Assembly: GCF_900111885.1 (NCBI RefSeq)
Contig: NZ_FOKG01000034.1
Span: 1 to 38,198 of the forward strand
From: Amycolatopsis marina
GTDB taxonomy: Bacteria > Actinomycetota > Actinomycetes > Mycobacteriales > Pseudonocardiaceae
Reading direction: 5' to 3'
Length of the DNA: 38,198 nucleotides
The notes under the pieces were generated by a model. The model did no database searches. It was given only the letters and a program-made list of their open reading frames with translations, and was not told the DNA's origin. Below, piece after piece: positions 1 through 8,239 of the stretch. Position 1 is the stretch's first letter. Each line of letters begins with the position of its first letter. Both the position numbers and the translations under genes were made by a program.

Positions 1-303
1 GAACCCGGTGTCGTCCACGATCAGCACGCCGCCCGGCTCGCCGAGATGCTCGACCACGTAGTCCCGCACGTCGTCACGCACCCCGTCGATGTCCCAGTCC
101 GCCCAGCGCAACAACCGCTGCATCCCATCCGGAGACACCTCACCGGACTGCTCCGCCAGTGTCCAGCCGTTCTTCCGCTCCAACCCCGCGACCAGCCCGG
201 ACACATACTCCCGAGCCCGGCCCCGCGGCTCCGACCGCCTGAACCGTCCCGCGATCCGATCATGAACCCGATCCAGCTGCCCCATCACCACATCGACCAC
301 CAC
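1..303 (-). CDS. IS701-family transposase, N-terminal part (cut by window edge)
   Basis: The minus-strand frame is open from a GTG near 303 (an alternative ATG is at 285) to the window edge. It encodes the N-terminal ~100 residues of an IS701-type DDE transposase, with the typical run RxAREYVxGL, LERKNGWTLAEQ, PDGMQRLL, ADWDIDGVRDD and then GVLIVDDTGF, where the first catalytic Asp lies. The rest is outside the window, so intactness cannot be judged. An in-frame TAG at 313-315 limits the start. The element end is probably near 345, see the separate entry. Family call is confident; the exact start is not. Confidence 0.8.
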   Translation of the reverse strand, partial: MVVDVVMGQLDRVHDRIAGRFRRSEPRGRAREYVSGLVAGLERKNGWTLAEQSGEVSPDGMQRLLRWADWDIDGVRDDVRDYVVEHLGEPGGVLIVDDTGF

Positions 304-325
304 AACGATGATCTACCACACGACG

Positions 326-347
326 ACCAACTGCCGTTGCAGTATTA
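326..347. repeat. Probable terminal end of the IS701-family element
   Basis: A short hairpin, ACTGC-CGTT-GCAGT (330-343), followed by ATTAG lies between the transposase start and the ribosome binding site of corA. Position and shape fit the outer end of an IS701 element, with a 4-bp target such as TTAG. The other end is outside the window, so the boundary is inferred. If right, the IS stops only about 10 bases before the corA start codon. Confidence 0.45.
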
Positions 348-356
348 GGAGACGTC

Positions 357-1292
357 ATGGAAACTCGGACTGAACGGACTCGGTTCGACCCGGTCGATCT
401 GCGTCGTCGTTGGGTCCAGGTTCCGGCCGGTGATCCGCAGGTGGCTGCCGAGCGGATCGAGGGACTGGGGGTGGATTTCGCGGCGGCCAACGGTCGGGTG
501 TGGGAGACCGACGACTTCGTTTATCTGCCCGTGGTCGTCAACCTGCGCACCGGGGACACGATCAGCCGCGAGGCGGTCGTGTTCGCGCTCGGCCACGACG
601 TGCTCGTCACCTTGCAACCAGAAGTCAGGTTCGCGCCGTTCGACAAGGCCGTTGCGCGGATGCGGCGCACGCCGCACCTGGCCGGGTCGCCGCACGGGGT
701 GATGTATGCGCTGCTGTACGCGCTGAACGAGGCCGCCGAGCGGGTGATCGACTACGCCAGCGACGCCCTGGAGGCGATGACCGACGAGATCGACATGGCC
801 ACGAAGGGGGTGGACGAGAACGGGCGGGACATCGGGGTGATGGACATGCAGGACACCATCGCTCGAATGAACGAGGCCGAGGAGATCGTGTCCCGCTCCC
901 AGGAGTCGCAATTGCTGCTGGCCCGTGCCGCCCGGTACCTGCGTGCCGAGACCGCGGCGAGCGAGGTGGAGCTGGGCAAGCTGATCGACATCCTGATCGC
1001 CGACATCGACGGGGTGAAGGAACACGCGAGTTTCGAGCACGACAAGGTGCGTTATCTGCAGCAGTCCATTATGACGTCGCTGGATGTGAAGCAGAACCAG
1101 ATCGTCAAGGTGTTCACCATCATCACCGCGGTGTTCCTGCCTCCGACGCTGATCGCGACGTTCTACGGCATGAACTTCACCTGGATGCCGGAACTGGAAT
1201 GGGAGCACGGCTTCCTGGTGACCACGCTGTTAACCCTCGTGGCGGCGTTGATTCCGCTGGCCTACATCAAGCGGAAGGGCTGGCTCCGGTGA
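357..1292 (+). CDS. corA: CorA-family magnesium/divalent cation channel
   Basis: A 311-residue protein of the CorA MIT family, which moves Mg2+ (sometimes Co2+/Ni2+) through a homopentameric inner-membrane channel. The N-terminal ~240 residues form the cytoplasmic alpha/beta and long-helix funnel. The signature GMN is present as YGMNF at about residue 270, at the end of TM1 (VFTIITAVFLPPTLIATF), followed by a charged periplasmic loop and TM2. The C-terminus is basic (IKRKGWLR), as usual in the family. AGGAG stands just before the ATG. The gene is followed after ~30 bp by an MgtA-type ATPase, making a magnesium operon. An IS701-type end sits immediately upstream, so the native promoter has probably been displaced. 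Confidence 0.93.
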   Translation: METRTERTRFDPVDLRRRWVQVPAGDPQVAAERIEGLGVDFAAANGRVWETDDFVYLPVVVNLRTGDTISREAVVFALGHDVLVTLQPEVRFAPFDKAVARMRRTPHLAGSPHGVMYALLYALNEAAERVIDYASDALEAMTDEIDMATKGVDENGRDIGVMDMQDTIARMNEAEEIVSRSQESQLLLARAARYLRAETAASEVELGKLIDILIADIDGVKEHASFEHDKVRYLQQSIMTSLDVKQNQIVKVFTIITAVFLPPTLIATFYGMNFTWMPELEWEHGFLVTTLLTLVAALIPLAYIKRKGWLR

Positions 1293-1323
1293 TCACGACG
1301 CCTCAGTCGCCTGGAGATGGGTT

Positions 1324-3978
1324 GTGAACCGGGTGGCGAACGGCGTGGTGTCCTGGGTTGACCCGGAGCTGCGGGAGCTGGCGACAGCGGCCCCGATCAC
1401 GCTGTTTCAGCGGTTGTCCAGCTCCCCGAAAGGGCTGACCGAGCAGGAGGCAACCCACCGGTCGGCCGTGTGCGCCGACAATCGGCTGCAGCGGCACGAA
1501 GGGTCGGTGTGGGTGGGGCGGGCGCGGTCCGCGGTGGCTAGCCCGTTCGTGGCCTTGCTGACCGGGCTGGGCGTGGTGTTCACCGTTCTCGGGGATCTGC
1601 GTGGTGCGGTCACCGTGAGCGTGATGGTGCTGCTCAGTGTGGTGCTGCGGTGGTGGCAGCAGGTTCGGTCCGATCAGGCGTTACGCGGCCTGCGGGCGCT
1701 GGTGACCACGACGACTACGGTGCGCAGGCGGCCCGGTGACGGGCTCGCCCCGACCGAGCGGGAGGTGCCGCCAGAGGACCTGGTACCGGGTGACGTGATC
1801 GTGTTGGCGACGGGGGATCTGGTGCCGGCCGATGCGCGGGTGGTGGCGGCCAACGCGCTGCTGGTCGACCAGTCCGCGCTGTCCGGGGAGACCCTGCCGG
1901 TGCGCAAGGGGCCACCATCGCCTGTGCCCGATCGGCAACCCCGCGGCCGGACCGGTGGCGAGATCGCGGACCTGTCGTCGGTGTGCTTCGCCGGCACGTC
2001 GATCCTGAGCGGCACCGCGACCGCGGTGGTGATCACCACGGGGCCGCGCACCTACTTGGGGACGATGGCCGAGCAGGCCCGGCACGCCCGCCCTGAGAGC
2101 AGCTTCGACCGCGGCGTGCGCGCCGTGGGCTGGACGCTGGTGCGGTTCATGCTGGTGATGGCGCCGATCGTGCTGGCGGTCAACGGCACCGTCACCGGCG
2201 ACTGGGCGCAGGCCGCGCTGTTCGCGGTCGCGGTCGCGGTCGGCTTGACCCCGGAAATGCTGCCCGTGATCGTCGCCGCCAACCTGGCCCGCGGCGCGGT
2301 GCACCTTTCCCGCCAGCAGGTGGTCATCACCCGGCTCAACGCCATCCAAGACCTGGCGGGCATGGACGTGCTGTGCGTGGACAAGACCGGCACACTCACC
2401 CAGGACCGGGTGGCCTACGCGCACAGTATCGACCCGGCCGGACGGCCGGACGGCGAGGCCGCCGAGTACGCCTACCTGGCCGTGCATTTCCAGACCTGCC
2501 CGCACAACCGGCTCGACGAAGCCATCATCGACCAGCTCGCCACCGACGACGCGCCGCTGGTCACCGACGCGGCGTTCACCAAGATCGACGAGATCCCCTT
2601 CGACCACACCCGGCGGCGCGCCACGGTGGTGGTGCGACAGCAGCCCGGCGAGCACATCCTGATCACCAAGGGCGACCCCGACCAGATCCTGCCCCGCTGC
2701 ACCCACGCACGGCGGGCCGGCGAGGTAGTCGAGCTCAGCGAAGCAGATCGCCGCGAGGCTGGCGAGGTCGTGCGCGCTTACGCTGATCACGGCATGCGGA
2801 TCTTGGCCGTCGCCGCCTGCGAGTATCCCGCCCGGCTGAGCGGCTACGACGAGGGTGACGAGCACGACCTTGTCCTTGTCGGGTTTGTCGGGTTCGTCGA
2901 CCCGGTGCGCGACAGCGCGGCCGACGCGGCGCGGACCCTGGCCGACCACGGAGTCACGGTCAAGATCCTCACCGGTGACAACCGGCACGTCGCAGCGCAG
3001 GTGGCAGCCCAGGTCGGCATCCCCGTGGGCGAGATCGTGCTGGGGACGCAGGTTGAGGATGCCGACGACGCGCAGCTGCGTCGGCTCGTGGCGCGCACGA
3101 CGGTCTTCGCCCAGGTCAATCCGGTACACAAGGCGCGGATCGTGACCGCGCTGCGGGACGCCGGGCACGCGGTTGGGTTCGTCGGGGACGGGGTCAACGA
3201 CACAGTGGCGTTGCGGACGGCGGATGTGGGGATCGCTGCGGACACCGCCACCGATGTCGCCAAGGACGCCGCCGATCTGATCCTGCTGGACAAGGACCTC
3301 ACGGTGCTGGCCCGCGCGATGGTGGAGGGTCGCCGCACGCTGGGCAACACCATGAAGTACGTCAAGATCACCGCGAGTTCGAACCTGGGCAACGTGCTCA
3401 GTGTCCTGGTGGCCAGCGCGACGCTACCGTTCCTGCCGATGCTGCCCATCCAGCTCATGGTGCAGAACCTGCTCTACGACGCGGCGCAACTGGCGCTGCC
3501 CTGGGACCGCGTCGACCAGGACTATCTGCGCCGGCCACGGCGGTGGGACACCGGCGGCCTGACCCGATTCATGCTCACCTTCGGCCCGCTGAGTTCGCTG
3601 TTCGACCTGGCCACGTTCGCCGTGCTGTGGTGGCTGCTGGACATCGACAGCCCCGCCGAGCAGGCGATGTTCCAGGCAGGTTGGTTCATCGAGGGACTGC
3701 TCTCGCAGGTCCTGATCGTGCTCGTGCTGCGCACCCGCCAGACCGGGATGCAGGTCTGGACGCCGTGCGGCGCACCGTCTCGGCCGGTGCTGGCCGCCGC
3801 AGTAGCGGTGGTACTCGTTGGCCTGCTGCTGCCGTGGTCGCAGCTTGCGGGCGCGCTGCGGATGGCGGCGCTGCCGCTGGGCTACTTCCCCTGGCTGCTG
3901 GCGATCTTGTTCAGCTATGTCGTGGCGGCCCAGGTCGTCAAGGCGAGGTACCTGCGTGGCGGGCGAGCGTGGTTGTGA
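1324..3978 (+). CDS. mgtA: Mg2+-importing P-type ATPase (MgtA/MgtB, P3B)
   Basis: An 884-residue P-type ATPase with the expected order: N-terminal cytoplasmic segment with two TM helices, actuator domain with SGET (~residue 187), TM3/4, phosphorylation site DKTGTLT with Asp353, a nucleotide-binding domain with KGDPDQIL, the hinge motif GDGVND (~residue 621), and six C-terminal helices. The segment MVQNLLYD followed by LPWDRVD near residue 711 is typical of Mg2+ importers of the MgtA class rather than Ca2+ or heavy-metal pumps. Start GTG at 1324 follows corA by 31 bp. The pump imports Mg2+ down its gradient under limitation; MgtC-like genes often accompany it, and one is broken just downstream here. 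Confidence 0.93.
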   Translation: MNRVANGVVSWVDPELRELATAAPITLFQRLSSSPKGLTEQEATHRSAVCADNRLQRHEGSVWVGRARSAVASPFVALLTGLGVVFTVLGDLRGAVTVSVMVLLSVVLRWWQQVRSDQALRGLRALVTTTTTVRRRPGDGLAPTEREVPPEDLVPGDVIVLATGDLVPADARVVAANALLVDQSALSGETLPVRKGPPSPVPDRQPRGRTGGEIADLSSVCFAGTSILSGTATAVVITTGPRTYLGTMAEQARHARPESSFDRGVRAVGWTLVRFMLVMAPIVLAVNGTVTGDWAQAALFAVAVAVGLTPEMLPVIVAANLARGAVHLSRQQVVITRLNAIQDLAGMDVLCVDKTGTLTQDRVAYAHSIDPAGRPDGEAAEYAYLAVHFQTCPHNRLDEAIIDQLATDDAPLVTDAAFTKIDEIPFDHTRRRATVVVRQQPGEHILITKGDPDQILPRCTHARRAGEVVELSEADRREAGEVVRAYADHGMRILAVAACEYPARLSGYDEGDEHDLVLVGFVGFVDPVRDSAADAARTLADHGVTVKILTGDNRHVAAQVAAQVGIPVGEIVLGTQVEDADDAQLRRLVARTTVFAQVNPVHKARIVTALRDAGHAVGFVGDGVNDTVALRTADVGIAADTATDVAKDAADLILLDKDLTVLARAMVEGRRTLGNTMKYVKITASSNLGNVLSVLVASATLPFLPMLPIQLMVQNLLYDAAQLALPWDRVDQDYLRRPRRWDTGGLTRFMLTFGPLSSLFDLATFAVLWWLLDIDSPAEQAMFQAGWFIEGLLSQVLIVLVLRTRQTGMQVWTPCGAPSRPVLAAAVAVVLVGLLLPWSQLAGALRMAALPLGYFPWLLAILFSYVVAAQVVKARYLRGGRAWL

Positions 3979-4029
3979 GCCGCATCGGCTGCGGTGGCGG
4001 CGTTCGGGCGGGGCGGCCAGGGGCTGATC

Positions 4030-4390
4030 ATGACGACGCGAGCGGAAGATGACTCGGGCACCGTCGAGATGGCGCTGCGTGTCGGCGCTGGCGTCGGGTT
4101 GGGCGCGCTGATCGGTTTCGAGCGGCAGTATCGGGCCCGGATGGTGGGGCTGCGGACCAATGCCCTGGTTGCTGTGGGGTGCCACGCTGTTCGTGCTGCT
4201 GTCCGCCTACGGCTTCGGGGATGTCAGCGGCGCCAGCTCTGCCGATCCCACGCGGGGTGCCGCCCAGATCGTCTCCGGCATCGGGGGTTCCTGGGTGCTG
4301 GGGTGATCCTGCGGGACGGGCTGAGCGTGCGTGGGCTTGGACACCGCCGCCACGCTGTGGTGCTCAGCCTCGGCGGGGGCGCTGAACTGG
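4030..4390 (+). pseudogene. mgtC: mgtC-like gene, frameshifted and truncated
   Basis: MgtC/SapB homology is clear but moves through three frames. The first frame gives ALRVGAGVGLGALIGFERQ and GLRTNALVAVG. A second gives ATLFVLLSAYGFGDVSG to QIVSGIG. The third gives FLGAGVILRDGLSVRG, and a further shift gives DTAATLWCSASAGAL. All are consecutive MgtC motifs, so at least three indels have accumulated. MgtC is an inner-membrane protein that modulates ATP synthase and Mg2+ or phosphate homeostasis. It follows mgtA by ~50 bp, completing a corA-mgtA-mgtC cluster. Homology stops near 4385, where unrelated ABC-permease sequence begins. An intact product is not possible without several frame corrections. 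Confidence 0.8.
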
Positions 4391-4560
4391 GGCGGCATCC
4401 TGCTCATGTCGCTGGGCGCCCAGTGGTACATCCTGTTCAACGTCATCGCCGAGGCCAGCGCGATCCCCAGCGACCTACGCGAAGCCGCCGCTGTGGTGGC
4501 GGAAACTCATCCTGCGGGGAATCTTCCCCGGCTATTCACCGGCGGTATCCCGCCGCCCCT
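4381..4560 (+). pseudogene. Remnant of a NitT/TauT-type ABC importer permease
   Basis: Directly joined to the mgtC remnant is a stretch reading WGGILLMSLGAQWYILFNVI, then ASAIPSDLREAA. This matches the C-terminal cytoplasmic EAA-type loop region of nitrate/sulfonate/bicarbonate-class ABC permeases. In a neighbouring frame WRKLILRGIFPG follows, and LFTGGIP returns in the first frame, corresponding to the next permease helix. The segment has lost about ten residues and changes frame. The assignment rests on motif resemblance only. The junction with mgtC, in the middle of a codon-continuous frame, indicates an old deletion between two operons. Confidence 0.55.
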
Positions 4561-4702
4561 TCTCCGCTGAAAACGCCCAGCAGCAACTCGACACCCCGCC
4601 ATCGCCTGGGGCCGCTACGCCGAACTGTTCGACTACGACACCGACACCGACCAGATCACCGCCGATCCCGCCGCTGGCCTCCACCCATCGATCTCCTCAT
4701 GA
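4545..4702 (+). pseudogene. Remnant C-terminal domain of the partner ABC ATPase (AAA-associated domain)
   Basis: After the permease remnant the sequence reads SRRPFSAENAQQQLDT and, one frame over, AIAWGRYAELFDYDTDTDQ to a TGA at 4700-4702. WGRYAELFxYD is typical of the AAA-associated C-terminal domain carried by ATP-binding subunits of NitT/TauT-type importers. The ATPase core itself is gone. Together with the permease piece it shows that a substrate-binding importer once stood here and was deleted down to its 3' ends. Moderate confidence, motif-based. Confidence 0.5.
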
Positions 4703-4743
4703 GCAAGGACACGAAGCTCAGCGACTTCACCCGGTGACGCGAC

Positions 4744-4766
4744 GTGGACACATAGTGGACACACAT
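4744..4766. repeat. Short direct repeat GTGGACACA
   Basis: GTGGACACA occurs twice, separated by three bases, just past the 3' end of the recombinase-like gene. Short direct repeats beside a recombinase gene can be recombination sites, but nothing else here supports that. Confidence 0.3.
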
Positions 4767-4776
4767 GGCGCCACGG

Positions 4777-6049
4777 TTACTCGGGTGCGACGCTTCGTTG
4801 TCCCTGGCGAAGGCGGCTGGCGACGTAGCTGGCGCGGTCGCCGCCGTTCTCCCGGTGCCAGGCGCTGGCGGTGGTGTCGGCCACACCGAGCAGGTCGGCG
4901 AGCATCTTCCAGTGGACGGAACCAACCAGTGACATCCAGGCGCCGTTGCGGGCGGTGCGGGCGCTGGGGACGCCCAGCTTGCGCAGCCGGGCCTGGAGGG
5001 TGGCCGACGTCATCGGCCGGTCGGGGCGCAGCCCTGGGAACAGGTAGGGAGTCGGGCGGTGCCGCAGCGCGCCCGCGAGCGGGCGGCGGTTGTTGACGAG
5101 CTGCTGCAGGAGTACGGACAGCCGGGGGCGTAGCCACAAGGGGTCGCGGCCGAGTTGCAGGCCGAGGACGCCGGGCTCGTCCGGGTGGGCGAGGACGTCG
5201 TCGGTGGTGAGGTTGACCAGTCGCCAGCAGCTTTGCCCGTATTGCAGGACCAGGCAGCCGGCGGCACGATCGGTCAGCGCCTGGGTGTCGTCGGTCTCCA
5301 GCTTGACGGCGAGCAGGACTCGGTCGGTGTCGCTCATGATCTCCCGGTTGCCGGTGTGGGCCGAGGTGCCGATCGCGACGTGGGCGGGGGCGAGGCCGTT
5401 GGTTGCGGCCCACAGCAGGAACGGGCGCGCGTAACGCTGGCGGGGCCGGTTGCGGATCAGCCAGCGGTCCATCACGGGTTGGGTGAGGGCGGCCAGGCTG
5501 ATGCCGCGGGCGCGGAGGTAGCTCAGCAACAGGCGGGCGGCGTCGAGCTTCCGCCGGAGGTGTTCGCGCTGGTAGCGCGTGAAGCCGGAATCCCGCTCGG
5601 CGCGCTGGTGGGCCAGGGGCATCAGGTGCCACCGGACGTAGCGAGCCAGGATGGTCTTGTCCTGCTGGACGGTTACTCGGGCCAGCAGGGTCTGGACGTC
5701 GCGGGTGAGCTGGGCGAGTTCTTCCTCGCGGGGTTCGAGGATCTCGGCGAGTACCGCGCAGGTGCTGGACCGCGGTGGTCTGCCGGAGCTCGTCGAGTGC
5801 CTCGTGCGAGCAAGCCAGTTCGCCGGTGACCATGCGGCGGATGAGTTGTCCGCCGGGCCGGCGCAGATACAGGCACAGCGAGTACGGGTTGTCGTAGCTC
5901 TCCAGCAGCTCGGCCAGCGGCGCCAACCAGGCGGCCGGTTGCCCGTCGGGCTGGGTGAACAGCTCGACCAAGTCCCGACGCGCGATGCAGGATACGCAGT
6001 GCCCGCGCAGCAGACGGCCCATGGCCCCACAGGTCGGGCAGCGGTAGGA
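4777..6049 (-). pseudogene. Zinc-ribbon/recombinase-like gene, 3' half (separated from its 5' half by a Tn3 insertion; frameshifted)
   Basis: This is the distal part of the gene whose start lies at about 14337. Just past the transposon end the frame reads YRCPTCGAMGRLLRG then CVSC, the fourteenth zinc ribbon, and continues to QTTAVQHLR. Near 5755 it must shift frame to continue as AVLAEILEPREEELAQL. A 2-base loss in a CGCGCG run explains this, and restoring it makes the rebuilt gene exactly 840 codons. The following ~330 residues look like a tyrosine-recombinase/XerD-type core: a helical SAM-like half, then LVLQYGQSCWRLVNLTTDDV with the first catalytic-type Arg, and a C-terminal ARNGAWMSLVG to ADLLGV region. 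I see no convincing HxxR plus Tyr catalytic set, so catalysis is doubtful. Stop TAA at 4777-4779. Confidence 0.75.
6045..6049. repeat. Target-site duplication TAGGA, left copy
   Basis: TAGGA immediately outside the left inverted repeat; the second copy is at 13088-13092. A 5-bp duplication is the rule for Tn3-family transposition. Removing the transposon and one copy restores the open reading frame across the junction. Confidence 0.9.
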
Positions 6050-6103
6050 GGGGGACCGCCGGGATACGGGAGAAACCTGCCAAGTAGTCGGGTAGTGCCT
6101 GGT
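6050..6103 (+). repeat. Tn3 terminal inverted repeat, left (IRL)
   Basis: 54 bp, starting GGGGGACCGCCGGGATACGG. It matches the right repeat at 53 of 54 positions (A versus G at position 37). The GGGG start is the Tn3-family norm; the family usually shows 38 bp, so the match is longer than typical. The tnpR stop codon (6103-6105) overlaps its last base. Confidence 0.92.
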
Positions 6104-6975
6104 CAGGCGTCGTTGTCGGCGAGGGCGCGGTAGAGCGAGGCAACTGAGGGGTGCCGGCCGGCGTTCTTGCCGGTCTTGATGGTCAGCTTCTTGACGATGT
6201 CGGGCATCGGGGTGCCCTTGTCGCGCAGGGCGCGGGCGAAGAGCACGTCGTCTTCGTCGATCACCTTGGGTCGGCCGCCGTGGTTGCCGCGTGCGGCGGC
6301 GGCCTGCTGGCCTTCGAGGGTCTTTTCGCGGATGTAGTCGCGGTCGAGCTGGGCGGCGACGGCGAGCACGGCGAAGAGCATCGATCCCATACCGTGTGGG
6401 TCGTAGATGCCGGTCAGCGGCCCACTCAGCAGCTCCAGCTGCACCCCGCCACCTTGCAGCTGGGCGGACAGCGTCATCAGCTCGGCGGCGTTGCGGGCAA
6501 GGCGTTTCATCTCGTGCACGGTCAGGATCACCGGCTGGTCCGGTGCCGCGATCTTGATCTCGTGGGCGAGGGTGAGTGCCTTCTCCAGCTCGGGGCGGAT
6601 CTTGATGCGGGTGCTGATCTTCTCGGAGAACACCCGCGTGCAGTGCGCGGCCGCGAGCGCGTCGAGCTGGCTTTGCAACTCCTGGGTGGCCGTCGAGCAG
6701 CGAGCGTAGCCGATCCGGATCGGCGCCCCGTTCGTCTCAGGCGCCGGCGCGGCGACCTCGGGGCACTGCGTCCACTTCTTGCCGGGCCCGCGATCGGCCG
6801 GGACGGGTACGGTGAGTTCGTCGCGTAGCGCGGGCACGAGGATGAAGCGCGCGGTGTGGTACTTCGCGGCGGTCTTCCCGGCGCGGGTGCGGCAGGCGCT
6901 GCCGGCGGGGACGTCGCATTGCGGGCAGGGGTGGCGTTCGACCGCGGCCGCTGCGTCGTCGGGTCCGAGTTGCAT
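6103..6975 (-). CDS. tnpR: Serine recombinase (Tn3-type resolvase) with an N-terminal zinc-binding extension
   Basis: 290 residues. The catalytic domain begins near residue 86 with IRIGYARCSTATQELQSQLD; Ser94 is the expected nucleophile. It continues through the usual VILTVHEMKRLARN, GMGSMLFAVLAVAAQLDRDY and GRPKV, and ends in a helix-turn-helix (VASLYRAL). Resolvases normally start directly with this domain. Here about 85 residues precede it, with CPQC (17, 20), C28 and H40 in the pattern CPxC-x7-C-x11-H, which looks like the small zinc finger seen in many actinobacterial mobile-element proteins. The role should be resolving cointegrates made by tnpA, by recombining res sites. The gene ends inside the left inverted repeat, and its own promoter side is interrupted by an IS110 element. 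Confidence 0.88.
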   Translation of the reverse strand: MQLGPDDAAAAVERHPCPQCDVPAGSACRTRAGKTAAKYHTARFILVPALRDELTVPVPADRGPGKKWTQCPEVAAPAPETNGAPIRIGYARCSTATQELQSQLDALAAAHCTRVFSEKISTRIKIRPELEKALTLAHEIKIAAPDQPVILTVHEMKRLARNAAELMTLSAQLQGGGVQLELLSGPLTGIYDPHGMGSMLFAVLAVAAQLDRDYIREKTLEGQQAAAARGNHGGRPKVIDEDDVLFARALRDKGTPMPDIVKKLTIKTGKNAGRHPSVASLYRALADNDA

Positions 6976-7029
6976 ACCTCCAGTCTCTCAGAACTCTGTC
7001 AAAACCGGGGGGGTGTCCCTATGTGGTTG

Positions 7030-8235
7030 TCAAGCCGCAGCCGGGGCAGGAGTGGTCTCGGGGTGCCGGTAGTAGGTCTTGTTGCGGAGCATGGCGAACA
7101 GGACGTCGCAGCGGCGCCGCGCCAGGCAGATCAGCGCGGCGTTGTGCTTCTTCCCTTCATCGCGTTTTCGCTGGTAATAGGCCCTGCTGGTGGGGTCGGA
7201 CAAGGCTGCGAACGCGGCGAGGAAGAACGCCCGCTTGAGTTTGCGGTTGCCGGTGCGGGCCGGGTGCTCGCCCTTGATGGAGGAGCCCGAGCTGCGGGTG
7301 ACCGGGGCGATGCCGGCGTAGGCGGCCAGGTGGCCGGAGGACTTGAACGCCGTGGCGTCGCCGATCTCCAGCAGGATGCGGGCTGCGGTCCTGACCCCGA
7401 CGCCGGGCATGGAGGTCAGGACCCCGGCAAGAGGGTGCGCATCGAGTATCCCTTCGACCTCGGTGGCGACCTGTTTGCGTTGCTGGAGAACGGTTTTCAG
7501 GCTGTCGGCCAGACGGGGCAGGACGGTGTCGGCCGCCGTTGTGCCCGGGACGACGACGGTCTGCTCGTCCAGCGCGGCCAGGATCGCGGTGACGAGTTTG
7601 TCGCCCATGCGGGGCGCGTGCGCGGTGGCGATCGCGGTGAGCTTGCGGCGGCCGGCGGCGCGGATGCCGGTCGGGCCGCCGCAGCGGGACAGGATCTCCA
7701 GCACCGCCGGGTGACTGATCCTCGGGCCGATCGCGCGTTCCAGGGCGGGGTGGACGCCGGTGAGCAGGCCGCGGATGCGGTTGCCGATCCGGGTGGCCTC
7801 ACCGGCCAGGTCGTCGTCGAACCCGACCAGCACGTCCAGCTCGGCCAGGGCGTCGTCGCCGACGTCGACCGGGCGCAGCGTGTGCGGCAGCGAGCGGGCG
7901 GCGTCGGCGATGACGAACGCGTCCCGGGCGTCGGTTTTCGCGCGGCCGGGGTAGAGGTCGGCGATGCGTCGCATGGCCAGGCCGGGCAGGTAGGCCACCC
8001 GGTGGCCGGCCGCGCGGGCCACCGCGACCGGCAGCGCGCCGATCGTCGCCGGTTGATCGACCACCACCAGCAACGGCCCGTGCGCGGCGAGCTTGTCGAA
8101 CAGCGCCCGCAGCTTCGGTTCGCTGTTGGGCAGCGGCGCGTCGTGAAGCCGCTTGCCCGCCGGGTCCAGGCCGACGGCGTGGTGTTCGCCCTTGCCGACG
8201 TCCAGGCCGAGGAACACCTGGTAACCGCTGGTCAT
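7030..8235 (-). CDS. IS110-family transposase (DEDD RuvC-like plus Tnp serine domain)
   Basis: 401 residues when started at the ATG at 8235 (MTSGYQVFLGLDVGK); an upstream in-frame extension reaches 8292 but lies in the noncoding RNA region. The N-terminal RuvC-like domain shows D12 (GLDVGK), D60 (VVVDQP) and D102/D105 (AKTDARDA), the acidic set of the family, with Asp rather than the commoner Glu at the second place. After a coiled-coil middle, the C-terminal domain shows MPGVGVRTAARILLEIGD, then YAGIAPVTRSSGSS near residues 307-319, where the catalytic Ser is expected. The protein acts with an RNA guide encoded in the left end. Nothing suggests inactivation. Confidence 0.92.
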   Translation of the reverse strand: MTSGYQVFLGLDVGKGEHHAVGLDPAGKRLHDAPLPNSEPKLRALFDKLAAHGPLLVVVDQPATIGALPVAVARAAGHRVAYLPGLAMRRIADLYPGRAKTDARDAFVIADAARSLPHTLRPVDVGDDALAELDVLVGFDDDLAGEATRIGNRIRGLLTGVHPALERAIGPRISHPAVLEILSRCGGPTGIRAAGRRKLTAIATAHAPRMGDKLVTAILAALDEQTVVVPGTTAADTVLPRLADSLKTVLQQRKQVATEVEGILDAHPLAGVLTSMPGVGVRTAARILLEIGDATAFKSSGHLAAYAGIAPVTRSSGSSIKGEHPARTGNRKLKRAFFLAAFAALSDPTSRAYYQRKRDEGKKHNAALICLARRRCDVLFAMLRNKTYYRHPETTPAPAAA

Positions 8236-8239
8236 CCGT

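Noticed and set aside
5760..6030. The ATG start at 6030 (MGPWAVCCAG) as the real beginning of a stand-alone recombinase gene
   Set aside because: Its first ~88 residues are low-complexity Trp/Ser/Arg sequence. The neighbouring frame encodes a zinc ribbon continuous with the gene beyond the transposon, so the ATG lies in the wrong frame upstream of a frameshift.
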